A DNA stretch of 9,497 bases from the NCBI GenBank assembly GCA_011525185.1, contig WTIQ01000026.1:1-9497 (forward strand), read 5' to 3'. The notes beneath the pieces were generated by a model, which was not told the DNA's origin, did no database searches, and worked only from the letters and a program-made list of their open reading frames with translations. Shown piece by piece: positions 1-6,185 of the stretch. The stretch comes from Paracoccaceae bacterium (GTDB lineage: Bacteria > Pseudomonadota > Alphaproteobacteria > Rhodobacterales > Rhodobacteraceae). The translations under genes were made by a program, and so were the position numbers. Within the stretch, counting starts at the first letter, position 1; each line of letters starts with the position of its first letter.

Positions 1-561
1 GATTTGGGATACCGTATTAAATTATTGGGTGTGGCACATTGCAACGCAGATGGGCTTGAACAACGCATGACACCGTGCCTGGTCCCTCTGGGCTCACCTC
101 TCGGTCAGCTAGAAGGGGGGACCAACATGGTCGTGCTAGAGGGGGATGAAGTGGGACAAATCGTTTTGAGAGGCGCTGGCGCAGGCTCTGGTCCAACCGC
201 AAGCGCTGTCATGTCGGACCTGATTGATATTGCGCGCGGAACCCGCATAAGCACCTTTGGCCAACCTGCAAATACCTTGGCGAGCGGCACGCGCCGTAGC
301 ACGGGCAGTGAGACGCCTTATTACTTGCGCATGCGGCTCAAAGATACGCCTGGAGCACTGGCAAAAATTGCTACCGTATTAGGCGATAATAATATTTCGA
401 TCGATCGTATGCGCCAATATGCTCACAGCGGTGATAATGCCCCCGTTTTAATTGTGACGCACACATGCTCTTCAACAGCAATCCAAAAAGCGCTGGACGC
501 CATTTCCAAAACTGATGTCATGGTAGGTAACACGGTTGCTCTGAGGATCGAAAATATATGA
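1..561 (+). CDS. hom: Homoserine dehydrogenase, C-terminal part (5' end outside window)
   Basis: This is the last 186 residues of homoserine dehydrogenase, the NAD(P)H enzyme that reduces aspartate semialdehyde to homoserine on the way to threonine, methionine and isoleucine. The frame is open from base 1 (D-L-G-Y-R-I-K-L-L-G), which matches the GYRIKLLG segment inside the catalytic domain, so the gene begins upstream; the TTG at 4 is not a start. The segment GAGAGSGPTASAV (about residues 58-70 of the visible part) is characteristic of the family. Residues from about 105 (TPYYLRMRLKDTPGALAKIA) to the end form an ACT domain, the usual site of threonine feedback control in about 430-residue bacterial enzymes. 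The stop is TGA 559-561. glpX follows after 57 nt on the same strand, an order I associate with Rhodobacterales. Identification is firm; only the missing 5' part limits it. Confidence 0.95.
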   Translation, partial: DLGYRIKLLGVAHCNADGLEQRMTPCLVPLGSPLGQLEGGTNMVVLEGDEVGQIVLRGAGAGSGPTASAVMSDLIDIARGTRISTFGQPANTLASGTRRSTGSETPYYLRMRLKDTPGALAKIATVLGDNNISIDRMRQYAHSGDNAPVLIVTHTCSSTAIQKALDAISKTDVMVGNTVALRIENI

Positions 562-564
562 GGA

Positions 565-584
565 TACAGCCCGCACTGGCTGTA
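565..584 (+). other. Hairpin between hom and glpX
   Basis: TACAGCC (565-571) pairs with GGCTGTA (578-584) around a 6-nt loop, giving a 7-bp stem directly after the hom stop codon. AAAATACTT follows, not a T tract, so it is at best a weak terminator. It could equally be an mRNA stability or processing element between hom and glpX. Confidence 0.4.
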
Positions 585-604
585 AAATACTTCGCTAAAT
601 CAAT

Positions 605-610
605 AAGGAA
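605..610 (+). promoter_or_regulatory. Ribosome binding site for glpX (decides the GTG start)
   Basis: AAGGAA at 605-610 sits 8 nt before GTG at 619. This supports GTG 619 as the start, and the encoded N-terminus (MANNVDFNDRML) is typical of alphaproteobacterial GlpX. Confidence 0.7.
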
Positions 611-618
611 TTTTTAAA

Positions 619-1596
619 GTGGCCAATAACGTGGACTTTAACGATAGAATGCTCGCTCTGGGATTGGCCCGTGTCTCAGAGGCAGCGGCCATTGCAACGG
701 TGGGATGGATTGGACATGGCAATGAGAAAGCGGCTGACCAAGCCGCCGTAAACGCCATGCGCAGTCAATTGAATAAATTAGACATATCTGGTGTCGTCGT
801 TATTGGCGAAGGCGAGCGCGACGAAGCCCCCATGCTTTATATCGGTGAAGAGGTTGGAACGGGCCAAGGACCAGGGGTCGATATTGCCCTTGATCCCCTT
901 GAGGGAACAACCCTCACCGCCAAAGACATGCCAAATGCGCTGACCGTCATTGCAATGGGACCGCGCGGGTCCATGCTGCATGCGCCAGATGTTTATATGG
1001 ACAAACTGGCCATTGGCCCAGGCTTTGCACCCAATACGGTAAGCCTTGATATGTCGCCAAGCCAGCGAGTCGCCGCACTTGCAAAAGCCAAAGGATGCTC
1101 AGCACGTGATATTACCGTGTGCATACTAGAGCGGCCGAGACATGAAAATATGATCACTGAAGTTCGAGATACGGGCGCCGCAATCCGATTGATCACAGAC
1201 GGAGATGTTGCAGGCGTGATGCACTGTGCCGAACCCAATATTACTGGGATTGATATGTATATGGGCTCAGGCGGCGCACCAGAAGGTGTCTTGGCGGCGA
1301 GTGCGCTAAAATGCATGGGAGGTCAAATTTTTGGCCGCCTCTTATTTCGCAACGATGACGAACGAAAACGCGCTCAAAAAGCAGGCATAACCGATCAAAA
1401 CAAGATTTATACCCGCGACGAGATGGTCAAAGAAGATGTGATCTTTGCGGCAACAGGGGTCACAAGTGGATCCTTACTCCCAGGCATTCAACGGGAAGTT
1501 GGTTATTTTACCACTGAAACGCTTTTAATGCGCTCAAAAACAGGCTCGGTGCGGCGTATGATTTATCGAACACCGTTGAATCGAGCGGCCGACTGA
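619..1596 (+). CDS. glpX: Class II fructose-1,6-bisphosphatase GlpX
   Basis: The gene encodes 325 residues, the usual length for GlpX, which hydrolyses fructose-1,6-bisphosphate to fructose-6-phosphate in gluconeogenesis in the cytoplasm. The metal-dependent, lithium-sensitive phosphatase signatures are complete: D40 in AADQAAVNAM, GEGERDEAPM at 63-72 (E64), DPLEGT at 92-97 (D92, E95), and GGAPEGV at 218-224 (E222). By position these correspond to the metal ligands and substrate residues known for E. coli GlpX (D33, E57, D85, E213). The start is GTG 619, backed by AAGGAA 8 nt upstream; the stop is TGA 1594-1596. recJ begins 18 nt later with its own ribosome binding site, so hom, glpX and recJ probably share a transcript. 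Some alphaproteobacterial homologues also act on sedoheptulose-1,7-bisphosphate in the Calvin cycle, but nothing in this window points to carbon fixation. Confidence 0.97.
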   Translation: MANNVDFNDRMLALGLARVSEAAAIATVGWIGHGNEKAADQAAVNAMRSQLNKLDISGVVVIGEGERDEAPMLYIGEEVGTGQGPGVDIALDPLEGTTLTAKDMPNALTVIAMGPRGSMLHAPDVYMDKLAIGPGFAPNTVSLDMSPSQRVAALAKAKGCSARDITVCILERPRHENMITEVRDTGAAIRLITDGDVAGVMHCAEPNITGIDMYMGSGGAPEGVLAASALKCMGGQIFGRLLFRNDDERKRAQKAGITDQNKIYTRDEMVKEDVIFAATGVTSGSLLPGIQREVGYFTTETLLMRSKTGSVRRMIYRTPLNRAAD

Positions 1597-1601
1597 TCTA
1601 G

Positions 1602-1607
1602 AAGGAG
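1602..1607 (+). promoter_or_regulatory. Ribosome binding site for recJ (decides the TTG start)
   Basis: AAGGAG at 1602-1607 lies 7 nt before TTG 1615. There is no ATG or GTG at comparable spacing, so recJ most likely starts at TTG. Confidence 0.7.
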
Positions 1608-1965
1608 CAACGCCTTGGCCTTTCTCGATGTACATCAATCGCTGACAGGCCGGCGCTGGATCGGTCCCTCAGATCAAGACAGCCGTATGGCCCAAGGCAT
1701 GGCACAGCAAACAGGGCATCCCTTTGCGCTCTGTGCCGTGTTGAGCCGCCTAAAAGTGACGCCCGACACCGCCGACGCTTATCTAAACCCACAGCTCAAA
1801 CATTTGCTTCCTGATCCACAGAGCCTACTGGACATGAACACGGCGTCTTCGCGGCTTGTAAACGCCATGAAAGCGCAAGAGTCGATTGCTATTTTTGCCG
1901 ATTATGACGTAGATGGCGCCAGCTCGGCTGCACTTTTGCTGATATGGCTGCGCGAATTGGGTCAC

Positions 1966-1968
1966 TAG
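1966..1968 (+). other. In-frame amber codon inside recJ
   Basis: TAG in the context GGT CAC TAG GCC TCA CTC TAT. The frame before it (DYDVDG motif) and after it (YVPDRIDEGYGP, DHH motif) is the same, so this is a single-codon substitution and not a frameshift. TAG also serves as the genuine stop of the TPR-sulfotransferase gene and of the amidohydrolase gene in this window, which argues against general reassignment of TAG to an amino acid. Confidence 0.95.
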
Positions 1969-3334
1969 GCCTCACTCTATGTTCCTGACAGAATTGATGA
2001 AGGATATGGCCCCAACGAAACAGCAATGCGCGCACTCGCAACCGATCATGACCTCATTATCTGCGTGGATTGCGGCACCCTGAGCCATGGCCCTATTGCC
2101 GCCGCGCAAGACGCTGATGTCATTGTTTTGGATCACCATTTGGGCGGCGAGACACTCCCCAACTGCAGTGCTGTTGTTAACCCCAATAGACAGGATGAGA
2201 CAGGGGCGCTCGCGCATCTCTGTGCCGCTGCTGTTGTGTTCTTGTGTTTAGTCAACTGCAATCGCATGCTGCGAGAAACGGGCAGCAAAGTGCCTGACTT
2301 AATGGCCTTGCTTGACCTCGTTGCCTTGGCAACCGTGGCCGATGTGGCCCCGCTCATCGGCGTCAACCGAGCCTTTGTCACACAGGGCTTAAAAGTTATG
2401 GCACGCCGCGAGCGCGCTGGTCTCAAAGCCCTCGCAGATCAAGCCAAACTGGATAGCGCACCGACGTCCTATCACCTTGGCTATGTTCTTGGCCCAAGGA
2501 TCAATGCAGGCGGAAGGGTCGGTCGCGCGGACCTCGGAGCACGCTTGTTGAGCACGCAAGACATGCGCGAAGCGCAAGGGCTGGCCGCAGAATTAGATCA
2601 GTATAATCACGAACGACGTAGTATCGAAGAAGAGGTACGTGCCGCCGCCTTTGCTCAGGCCGAAGCCCGAGGTTTTGAAGCACCTCTCGTTTGGGCAGCA
2701 GGCGAGGGATGGCACCCTGGTGTCGTTGGTATTGTTGCCTCACGTCTCAAAGAGGCCACCAACCGCCCTGCTATTGTCATTGGACTTGACGGAGATGAGG
2801 GGAAAGGCTCGGGTCGTTCGGTGACAGGCATTGACCTTGGCGCTGCAATCCAAAACCTCGCCATGAACGGTCAGCTTATAAAGGGTGGCGGGCATAAAAT
2901 GGCCGCAGGCCTCACAGTTGAAACCACAAAGCTAGAGACGGCAATGAAAAGGCTTGCAGAACTGCTCAAGCAACAAGGTGCGGATCAACTTGGACCCGCA
3001 GATCTGAAATTAGATGGCCTCTTAATGTGCTCTGGCGCGACCTTAGAGCTATTGGACCTTTTAGAACAGGCAGGTCCGTTTGGGGCGGGCGCCTCTGGGC
3101 CCAAATATGTCTTTGCAAATGTGACACTGTCTTATGCCAAACGGGTTGGAGATACGCATATAAAGCTACGCTTTGGTGACGGTCTGGGCAAAACAGTCGA
3201 TGCAATTGGCTTTGGCGCTTATGAAAGCGATCTTGGAGCGGCCCTAGAACACCACGATGGCCAACGCTTCCATATCGCCGGACGGTTAGAGAAAAACGTC
3301 TGGCAGGGGCGCACCTCAGTGCAAGTCAAACTTG

Positions 3335-3355
3335 AAGACGCCGCAAGAGCGTCTT
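3335..3355 (+). terminator. Possible weak terminator hairpin at the recJ end
   Basis: AAGACGC (3335-3341) pairs with GCGTCTT (3349-3355) around a 7-nt loop and overlaps the last recJ codons. The downstream sequence TTGACAGATCTTTT has only a broken T-rich stretch. It may end the hom-glpX-recJ transcript, but intrinsic termination would be inefficient. Confidence 0.35.
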
Positions 3356-3357
3356 GA

Positions 3358-3588
3358 CAGATCTTTTGAATTGCTAATCGGCATATGATCTTAGGCATTT
3401 CTGATTGAAGACATCTGCATAAGCTCAGCAATAGCAAAAACACCCTGCCTAGTGGCACCACCGGGCCGCGCTGGCCTCATTTCTAATTAAGAGTGCCATT
3501 ATGCAGAAGTTTTTTTATCAGCTCGGCATCTTTCGCTTGCGCCTAAGCTTGGTTACAAAGCAAGAGTTGCGCGCAGAACCGGTGAATT
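3358..3588 (+). other. Non-coding gap between recJ and the TPR-sulfotransferase gene
   Basis: These 231 nt are the longest gene-free stretch in the window. I see no RNA gene, repeat or convincing -35/-10 pair. TATGAT at 3384-3389 resembles a -10 box but has no -35 at proper spacing. A 35-codon frame from ATG 3501 to TGA 3606-3608 is preceded by AAGAG 7 nt upstream and overlaps the next gene's start by 20 nt. It could be a leader peptide, but nothing else supports it. Confidence 0.4.
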
Positions 3589-5493
3589 ATGGCAAAGCTC
3601 TCTGTTGATAAGACCTTAAGCAAGGCAAAAACGCTTGCAAAGAGGGGCGAAATTGCGGCCGCGCGAGACCTTTATACTCAAATCTTACAAAGCTTTCCCA
3701 AAAACAAACGTGCGCAAGACGGTCTTGCATCCCTCAAGAGTGGGCCTAATGCCACTAGCATTACCCCTGCACTTGATCAAAAAATCAGACACTATATTTC
3801 TCTGCTCAGTGCTGGGCAAAACGCGGCCATCGTCGCTCAAATACCCTCACTTTTGAAACAGCATTCCAAGATTGCGGTGCTGTGGAATATATATGGGGTC
3901 GCGTTGCGGGCCAGCGGAGAGCTGACAAAGGCGCAGCACGCGCTGGCCAAGGCCGCTCAACTGAGTCCAAGCGATCCAGATATTTACAACAATCTTGGAC
4001 TGACCCTACACGATCTTGAGCGTCAACGTGAGGCGCTCTCGGCTTATGAAACCTCTCTCAAACATCGCCCGCAAGATGCAGAGGTCCTTAACAATTACGC
4101 AAACACCCTAAAATCTATTGGCCGCTTTGAACAGGCCATCGAATTTTTTGAAAAATCTCTCGCGCTCAAACCCAGTTACGCAAAAGCGCACTTTAATCTT
4201 GGCAATGCCTATAAAGAGATGGGCCAATTGGATGAGGCTGTGGACGCTTATCAGGCAGCGCTCGCACTCGATCCCAAGTTTGTCGAAAGCATCAATAATT
4301 TAGGTACAGTCTACAAAACCCAAGGCAAAGTGGACAATGCGGTCGAAGCCTATAACGCAGCTCTTAAAGCGAATCCAGTTTTTGCATCAGCGCATAATAA
4401 CCTTGGCAATGTGTTGAAGGATCAAGGAAAGATTGATGACGCCAAGGAGGCCTATCACAAGGCGCTTGCGATTGACCCGCACCATGCGGAGGCACATCGG
4501 AATTTAAGTTCCTTGATCAAGTATAAGGAGGGAGACGCACAGATAAAGACTGTCGCGGACCTACTTGAGACGCCCAATTTGCCGACCTCTGAGCGCTGTA
4601 GCCTTCATTTTACCTATGCTAAAATGCAAGAAGACCTTGGCCAGACAAAGGACGCCTTTGATCATTATGTAAAGGGTGGGCAATTGCGGATGTCGTTGCT
4701 TGGCTATGACATCACACAGGATAAACAGCTGTTTGAAGCGATAAAAGCGACTGCGCCAAGTATCAAAGAGAATGCGCCAACACTTTATAAAGCGAGAGCA
4801 ACGCACAGCCCGATTTTCATTCTCGGCATGCCGCGCTCAGGGACAACTTTGGTTGAACAGATTATCTCCTGTCATTCACAGGTCCATGGTGCGGGTGAAT
4901 TAACACTCCTCGCACGACACGGCCACGCTCTGCGAAATGGGCAAGAGGCTGCAACTGCACCCGCGATCTTGCAGCTGCGTAACGCCTATCTTGAGGATTT
5001 AGAAAAACTCTCGCAAGGCAAGCCCTTTGTTACCGATAAGATGCCGCAAAATTTCTTGTTTATCGCGCTCATCCTGACGGCGCTGCCAGAGGCAAAGATC
5101 ATTCACACGAGGCGTGATCCCGCCGCCACCTGCTGGTCAAATTTCAAACATTATTTCTCGGCGAATGGAATCGGCTACAGCTACGGGCTTAGCGAAACCG
5201 CAGAATATTACAATTTATATAAAAATTTGATGATGTTTTGGGAGGATATGTTCCCAGATCGTATATATCACTTGGATTATGACAGCTTGACGCAAGACCA
5301 AGAAAAAGAAACACGAAACCTTATTGCCCACCTCGGGTTGGACTGGGAAGAGGCCTGCCTTCACCCTCAAAGAAACACACGCTCAGTTGCGACCGCGTCC
5401 CAGCAACAAGTTCGTCAAAAAGTTTACCAAGGCAGTTCACAAAGTTGGAAAAAATTTGAGGCATATCTTGGTGACGTATTTGAGGGGCTATAG
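3589..5493 (+). CDS. TPR-repeat protein with C-terminal PAPS-dependent sulfotransferase domain
   Basis: The protein has 634 residues in two parts. The N-terminal half carries tetratricopeptide repeats: one at about 14-47, one at about 97-130 and a regular run of five 34-residue units at about 131-300 (for example HFNLGNAYKEMGQ, HNNLGNVLKDQGK). The C-terminal part is a sulfotransferase of the Sulfotransfer_3 type: GMPRSGTT at 413-420 is the 5'-phosphosulfate loop, DKMPQNF at 483-489 is a family motif, HTRRDPAATCWS at 506-517 is the 3'-phosphate site, and the tail around 598-613 (RSVATAS, QVR, Y) is conserved in this class. It should transfer sulfate from PAPS to a hydroxyl; the TPRs probably hold a protein or glycan partner. 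There is no signal peptide, so it is probably cytoplasmic. The substrate is unknown and no PAPS-synthesis or glycan genes lie nearby. The start ATG 3589 has only GGTGA at 3-nt spacing, a poor ribosome binding site. Confidence 0.92.
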   Translation: MAKLSVDKTLSKAKTLAKRGEIAAARDLYTQILQSFPKNKRAQDGLASLKSGPNATSITPALDQKIRHYISLLSAGQNAAIVAQIPSLLKQHSKIAVLWNIYGVALRASGELTKAQHALAKAAQLSPSDPDIYNNLGLTLHDLERQREALSAYETSLKHRPQDAEVLNNYANTLKSIGRFEQAIEFFEKSLALKPSYAKAHFNLGNAYKEMGQLDEAVDAYQAALALDPKFVESINNLGTVYKTQGKVDNAVEAYNAALKANPVFASAHNNLGNVLKDQGKIDDAKEAYHKALAIDPHHAEAHRNLSSLIKYKEGDAQIKTVADLLETPNLPTSERCSLHFTYAKMQEDLGQTKDAFDHYVKGGQLRMSLLGYDITQDKQLFEAIKATAPSIKENAPTLYKARATHSPIFILGMPRSGTTLVEQIISCHSQVHGAGELTLLARHGHALRNGQEAATAPAILQLRNAYLEDLEKLSQGKPFVTDKMPQNFLFIALILTALPEAKIIHTRRDPAATCWSNFKHYFSANGIGYSYGLSETAEYYNLYKNLMMFWEDMFPDRIYHLDYDSLTQDQEKETRNLIAHLGLDWEEACLHPQRNTRSVATASQQQVRQKVYQGSSQSWKKFEAYLGDVFEGL

Positions 5494-5499
5494 CCCCTC
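5482..5499 (+). terminator. Perfect 18-bp palindrome spanning the sulfotransferase stop codon
   Basis: GAGGGGCTA followed directly by TAGCCCCTC is exactly self-complementary. As RNA it can form a 7-bp GC-rich stem (GAGGGGC/GCCCCTC) with a TATA loop. The TAG stop (5491-5493) lies in its right half. CATAGCAAGC follows, not a T tract, so it is not a standard intrinsic terminator. It may be a transcript 3'-end stabiliser, a Rho-assisted stop or a protein site. Confidence 0.45.
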
Positions 5500-5555
5500 C
5501 ATAGCAAGCAACACAGGGACCAAATGGAACTGGTAAAGGGCTCCATTCTATAAAA

Positions 5556-5583
5556 TTGATTTTAGAATTTTGGCACTTATACT
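5556..5583 (+). promoter_or_regulatory. Sigma-70-type promoter for the small exported protein gene
   Basis: TTGATT at 5556-5561 and TATACT at 5578-5583 are separated by 16 nt, each one or two bases from consensus. Transcription would start near 5590, giving a leader of about 17 nt before TTG 5607. The promoter overlaps any longer reading of the downstream frame, so it also rules out upstream starts. Confidence 0.6.
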
Positions 5584-5606
5584 GCTACAAAACGGAGGTG
5601 TTAGAG

Positions 5607-5825
5607 TTGAAAAAGCTTTTAATCATTGTTGCAAGTTTTATGTGCCTCACGGGCCCTGCCCTAAGTCAATCAGCCAGCGCAGAGCTCCCATCGCCTGTTT
5701 CTGCGGGTGGTGGCTTGGTCATCGGTGGCGTGGCCGCTCCTAGAACGGCACTGGCCATAGTCGCGATCGTTGGAGCCATAACACTTGTCGCGTCTCAGTC
5801 CTCTTCGCCCACCAACGGCACTTAA
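5607..5825 (+). CDS. Small exported or membrane protein of unknown function (72 aa)
   Basis: I do not recognise a named family. The start is TTG 5607: GGAGG at 5594-5598 lies 8 nt upstream, and a promoter occupies 5556-5583, so the longer open frame upstream is not translated. The product begins MKKLLIIVASFMCLTGPALS, a textbook signal peptide (two lysines, hydrophobic core, small residues before a likely cut near residues 20-25, ALSQSASA). A Gly/Ala/Val-rich stretch follows, then a second hydrophobic segment at about 47-64 (TALAIVAIVGAITLVAS), and a short Ser/Thr-rich tail (SQSSSPTNGT). It is thus a tiny periplasmic or inner-membrane protein. It has no cysteine after the signal region, so it is not a lipoprotein. 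Small proteins with this layout occur in alphaproteobacteria (general impression, not tested). It has its own promoter and faces the nfeD end across 81 nt. Confidence 0.7.
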   Translation: MKKLLIIVASFMCLTGPALSQSASAELPSPVSAGGGLVIGGVAAPRTALAIVAIVGAITLVASQSSSPTNGT

Positions 5826-5906
5826 AACGGGTTTAACGTTATCGATAGGGCATAGCCTGGTCGAAAACCTAGGGTGCGATCATCTCAAAAGGCTATTGGC
5901 AAAACG

Positions 5907-6185
5907 TTAGTTTTGATCGAGTTCATCATTTATATCATTCTCAAAGGTTTTAACGTTCGCTTTCTTGGGACGGAACAGAGCGCGAAGACCAGCCCAAGTG
6001 ATCAATGACACAGTTGCAAAGAGCAACACCAATTTGGGAAGCGTCATGCTCAGACCAAGCGAAATAAGAAGACCGACGACAACAGCACCAATTCCAAAAC
6101 CAAGCAATACAAAGCCTGGCAAAACGGTTTCCAGAATGACCAAAACAAGGCCAAAAGCGACCCAAAACCACCAGGTCTCGTACAT
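5907..6185 (-). CDS. Short NfeD-like membrane protein
   Basis: The gene encodes 92 residues with three hydrophobic helices (about 4-22, 24-44 and 50-68). These include the aromatic start YETWWFWVAFGLVLVILE and the motif LPGFVLLGFGIGA, which mark the membrane part of NfeD/YbbJ-type proteins. These proteins pair with SPFH proteins in membrane microdomains. The usual C-terminal OB-fold (family length about 140-150) is absent: after the third helix only a charged tail (RPKKANVKTFENDINDELDQN) remains. Two adjacent ATGs exist (6188 and 6185); GAGG at 6192-6195 is 3 nt from the first and 6 nt from the second, so I take the second. Stop TAA is at 5907-5909. It lies immediately downstream of the SPFH gene and overlaps that gene's extended frame, so the two are translated from one mRNA. 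Family assignment is good; its function is inferred from the neighbour. Confidence 0.8.
   Translation of the reverse strand: MYETWWFWVAFGLVLVILETVLPGFVLLGFGIGAVVVGLLISLGLSMTLPKLVLLFATVSLITWAGLRALFRPKKANVKTFENDINDELDQN

Larger units (their letters stand above)
1615..3357 (+). pseudogene. recJ: Single-stranded-DNA exonuclease RecJ, interrupted by an in-frame TAG at codon 118
   Basis: RecJ is the 5'-3' single-strand DNA exonuclease of mismatch, base-excision and RecF-pathway repair. Reading through one TAG gives 580 codons, normal family length, with every motif in one frame. These are DYDVDG 96-101 (metal ligands), VDCG 151-154, DHH 173-175, TVADVAPL about 240-247, GPRINAGGR 293-301, WHPGVVGI 366-373, GSGRS 398-402 and the DHHA1 motif GGGHKMAAG 424-432, followed by the C-terminal OB-fold region. 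The TAG falls between G-H and A-S-L-Y-V-P-D-R, where homologues carry an ordinary residue; no base is gained or lost. The 117-residue upstream product lacks DHH. A product restarted at ATG 2026 (443 residues) lacks DYDVDG and has no clear ribosome binding site, so neither piece should be active. The rest of the gene is undamaged, so the change is recent or a base-call error. Confidence 0.9.

Noticed and set aside
4..561. TTG at 4 as the start of a complete 185-aa protein
   Set aside because: The frame is open to base 1 and the sequence is the middle of homoserine dehydrogenase; it is a partial gene.
1966..1968. TAG read as pyrrolysine or another recoded amino acid
   Set aside because: RecJ is not a known Pyl protein, other genes in the window end in TAG, and no recoding element is visible after the codon.
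2026..3357. A separate 443-aa DHH-family gene starting at ATG 2026
   Set aside because: It is in the same frame and collinear with the upstream 117-aa RecJ N-terminus, has no ribosome binding site and lacks the first catalytic motif; it is the rest of recJ.
4117..4490. DNA tandem repeat around the TPR region
   Set aside because: The roughly 102-nt periodicity reflects the 34-residue TPR protein repeat; the nucleotide units are too divergent to be a DNA repeat.
5556..5606. Upstream start (TTG 5556) for the small exported protein
   Set aside because: It would place a promoter inside the coding region and bury the signal peptide behind 17 extra residues; GGAGG points to TTG 5607.
5852..5896. 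ATAGCC (5852-5857) and GGCTAT (5891-5896) as a terminator between the convergent genes
   Set aside because: The arms are only 6 bp with a 33-nt loop and no T tract on either strand.
5901..5914. AAAAC-GTTA-GTTTT hairpin at the nfeD end as terminator
   Set aside because: A five-pair A+T stem is too weak, and no T run follows on the minus strand.
5950..6184. A genuine C-terminal domain on the SPFH protein
   Set aside because: The tail is nfeD sequence in another frame, with unusual Cys/Trp/Arg-rich composition; a frameshift explains it better, though it is kept as a checkable finding.
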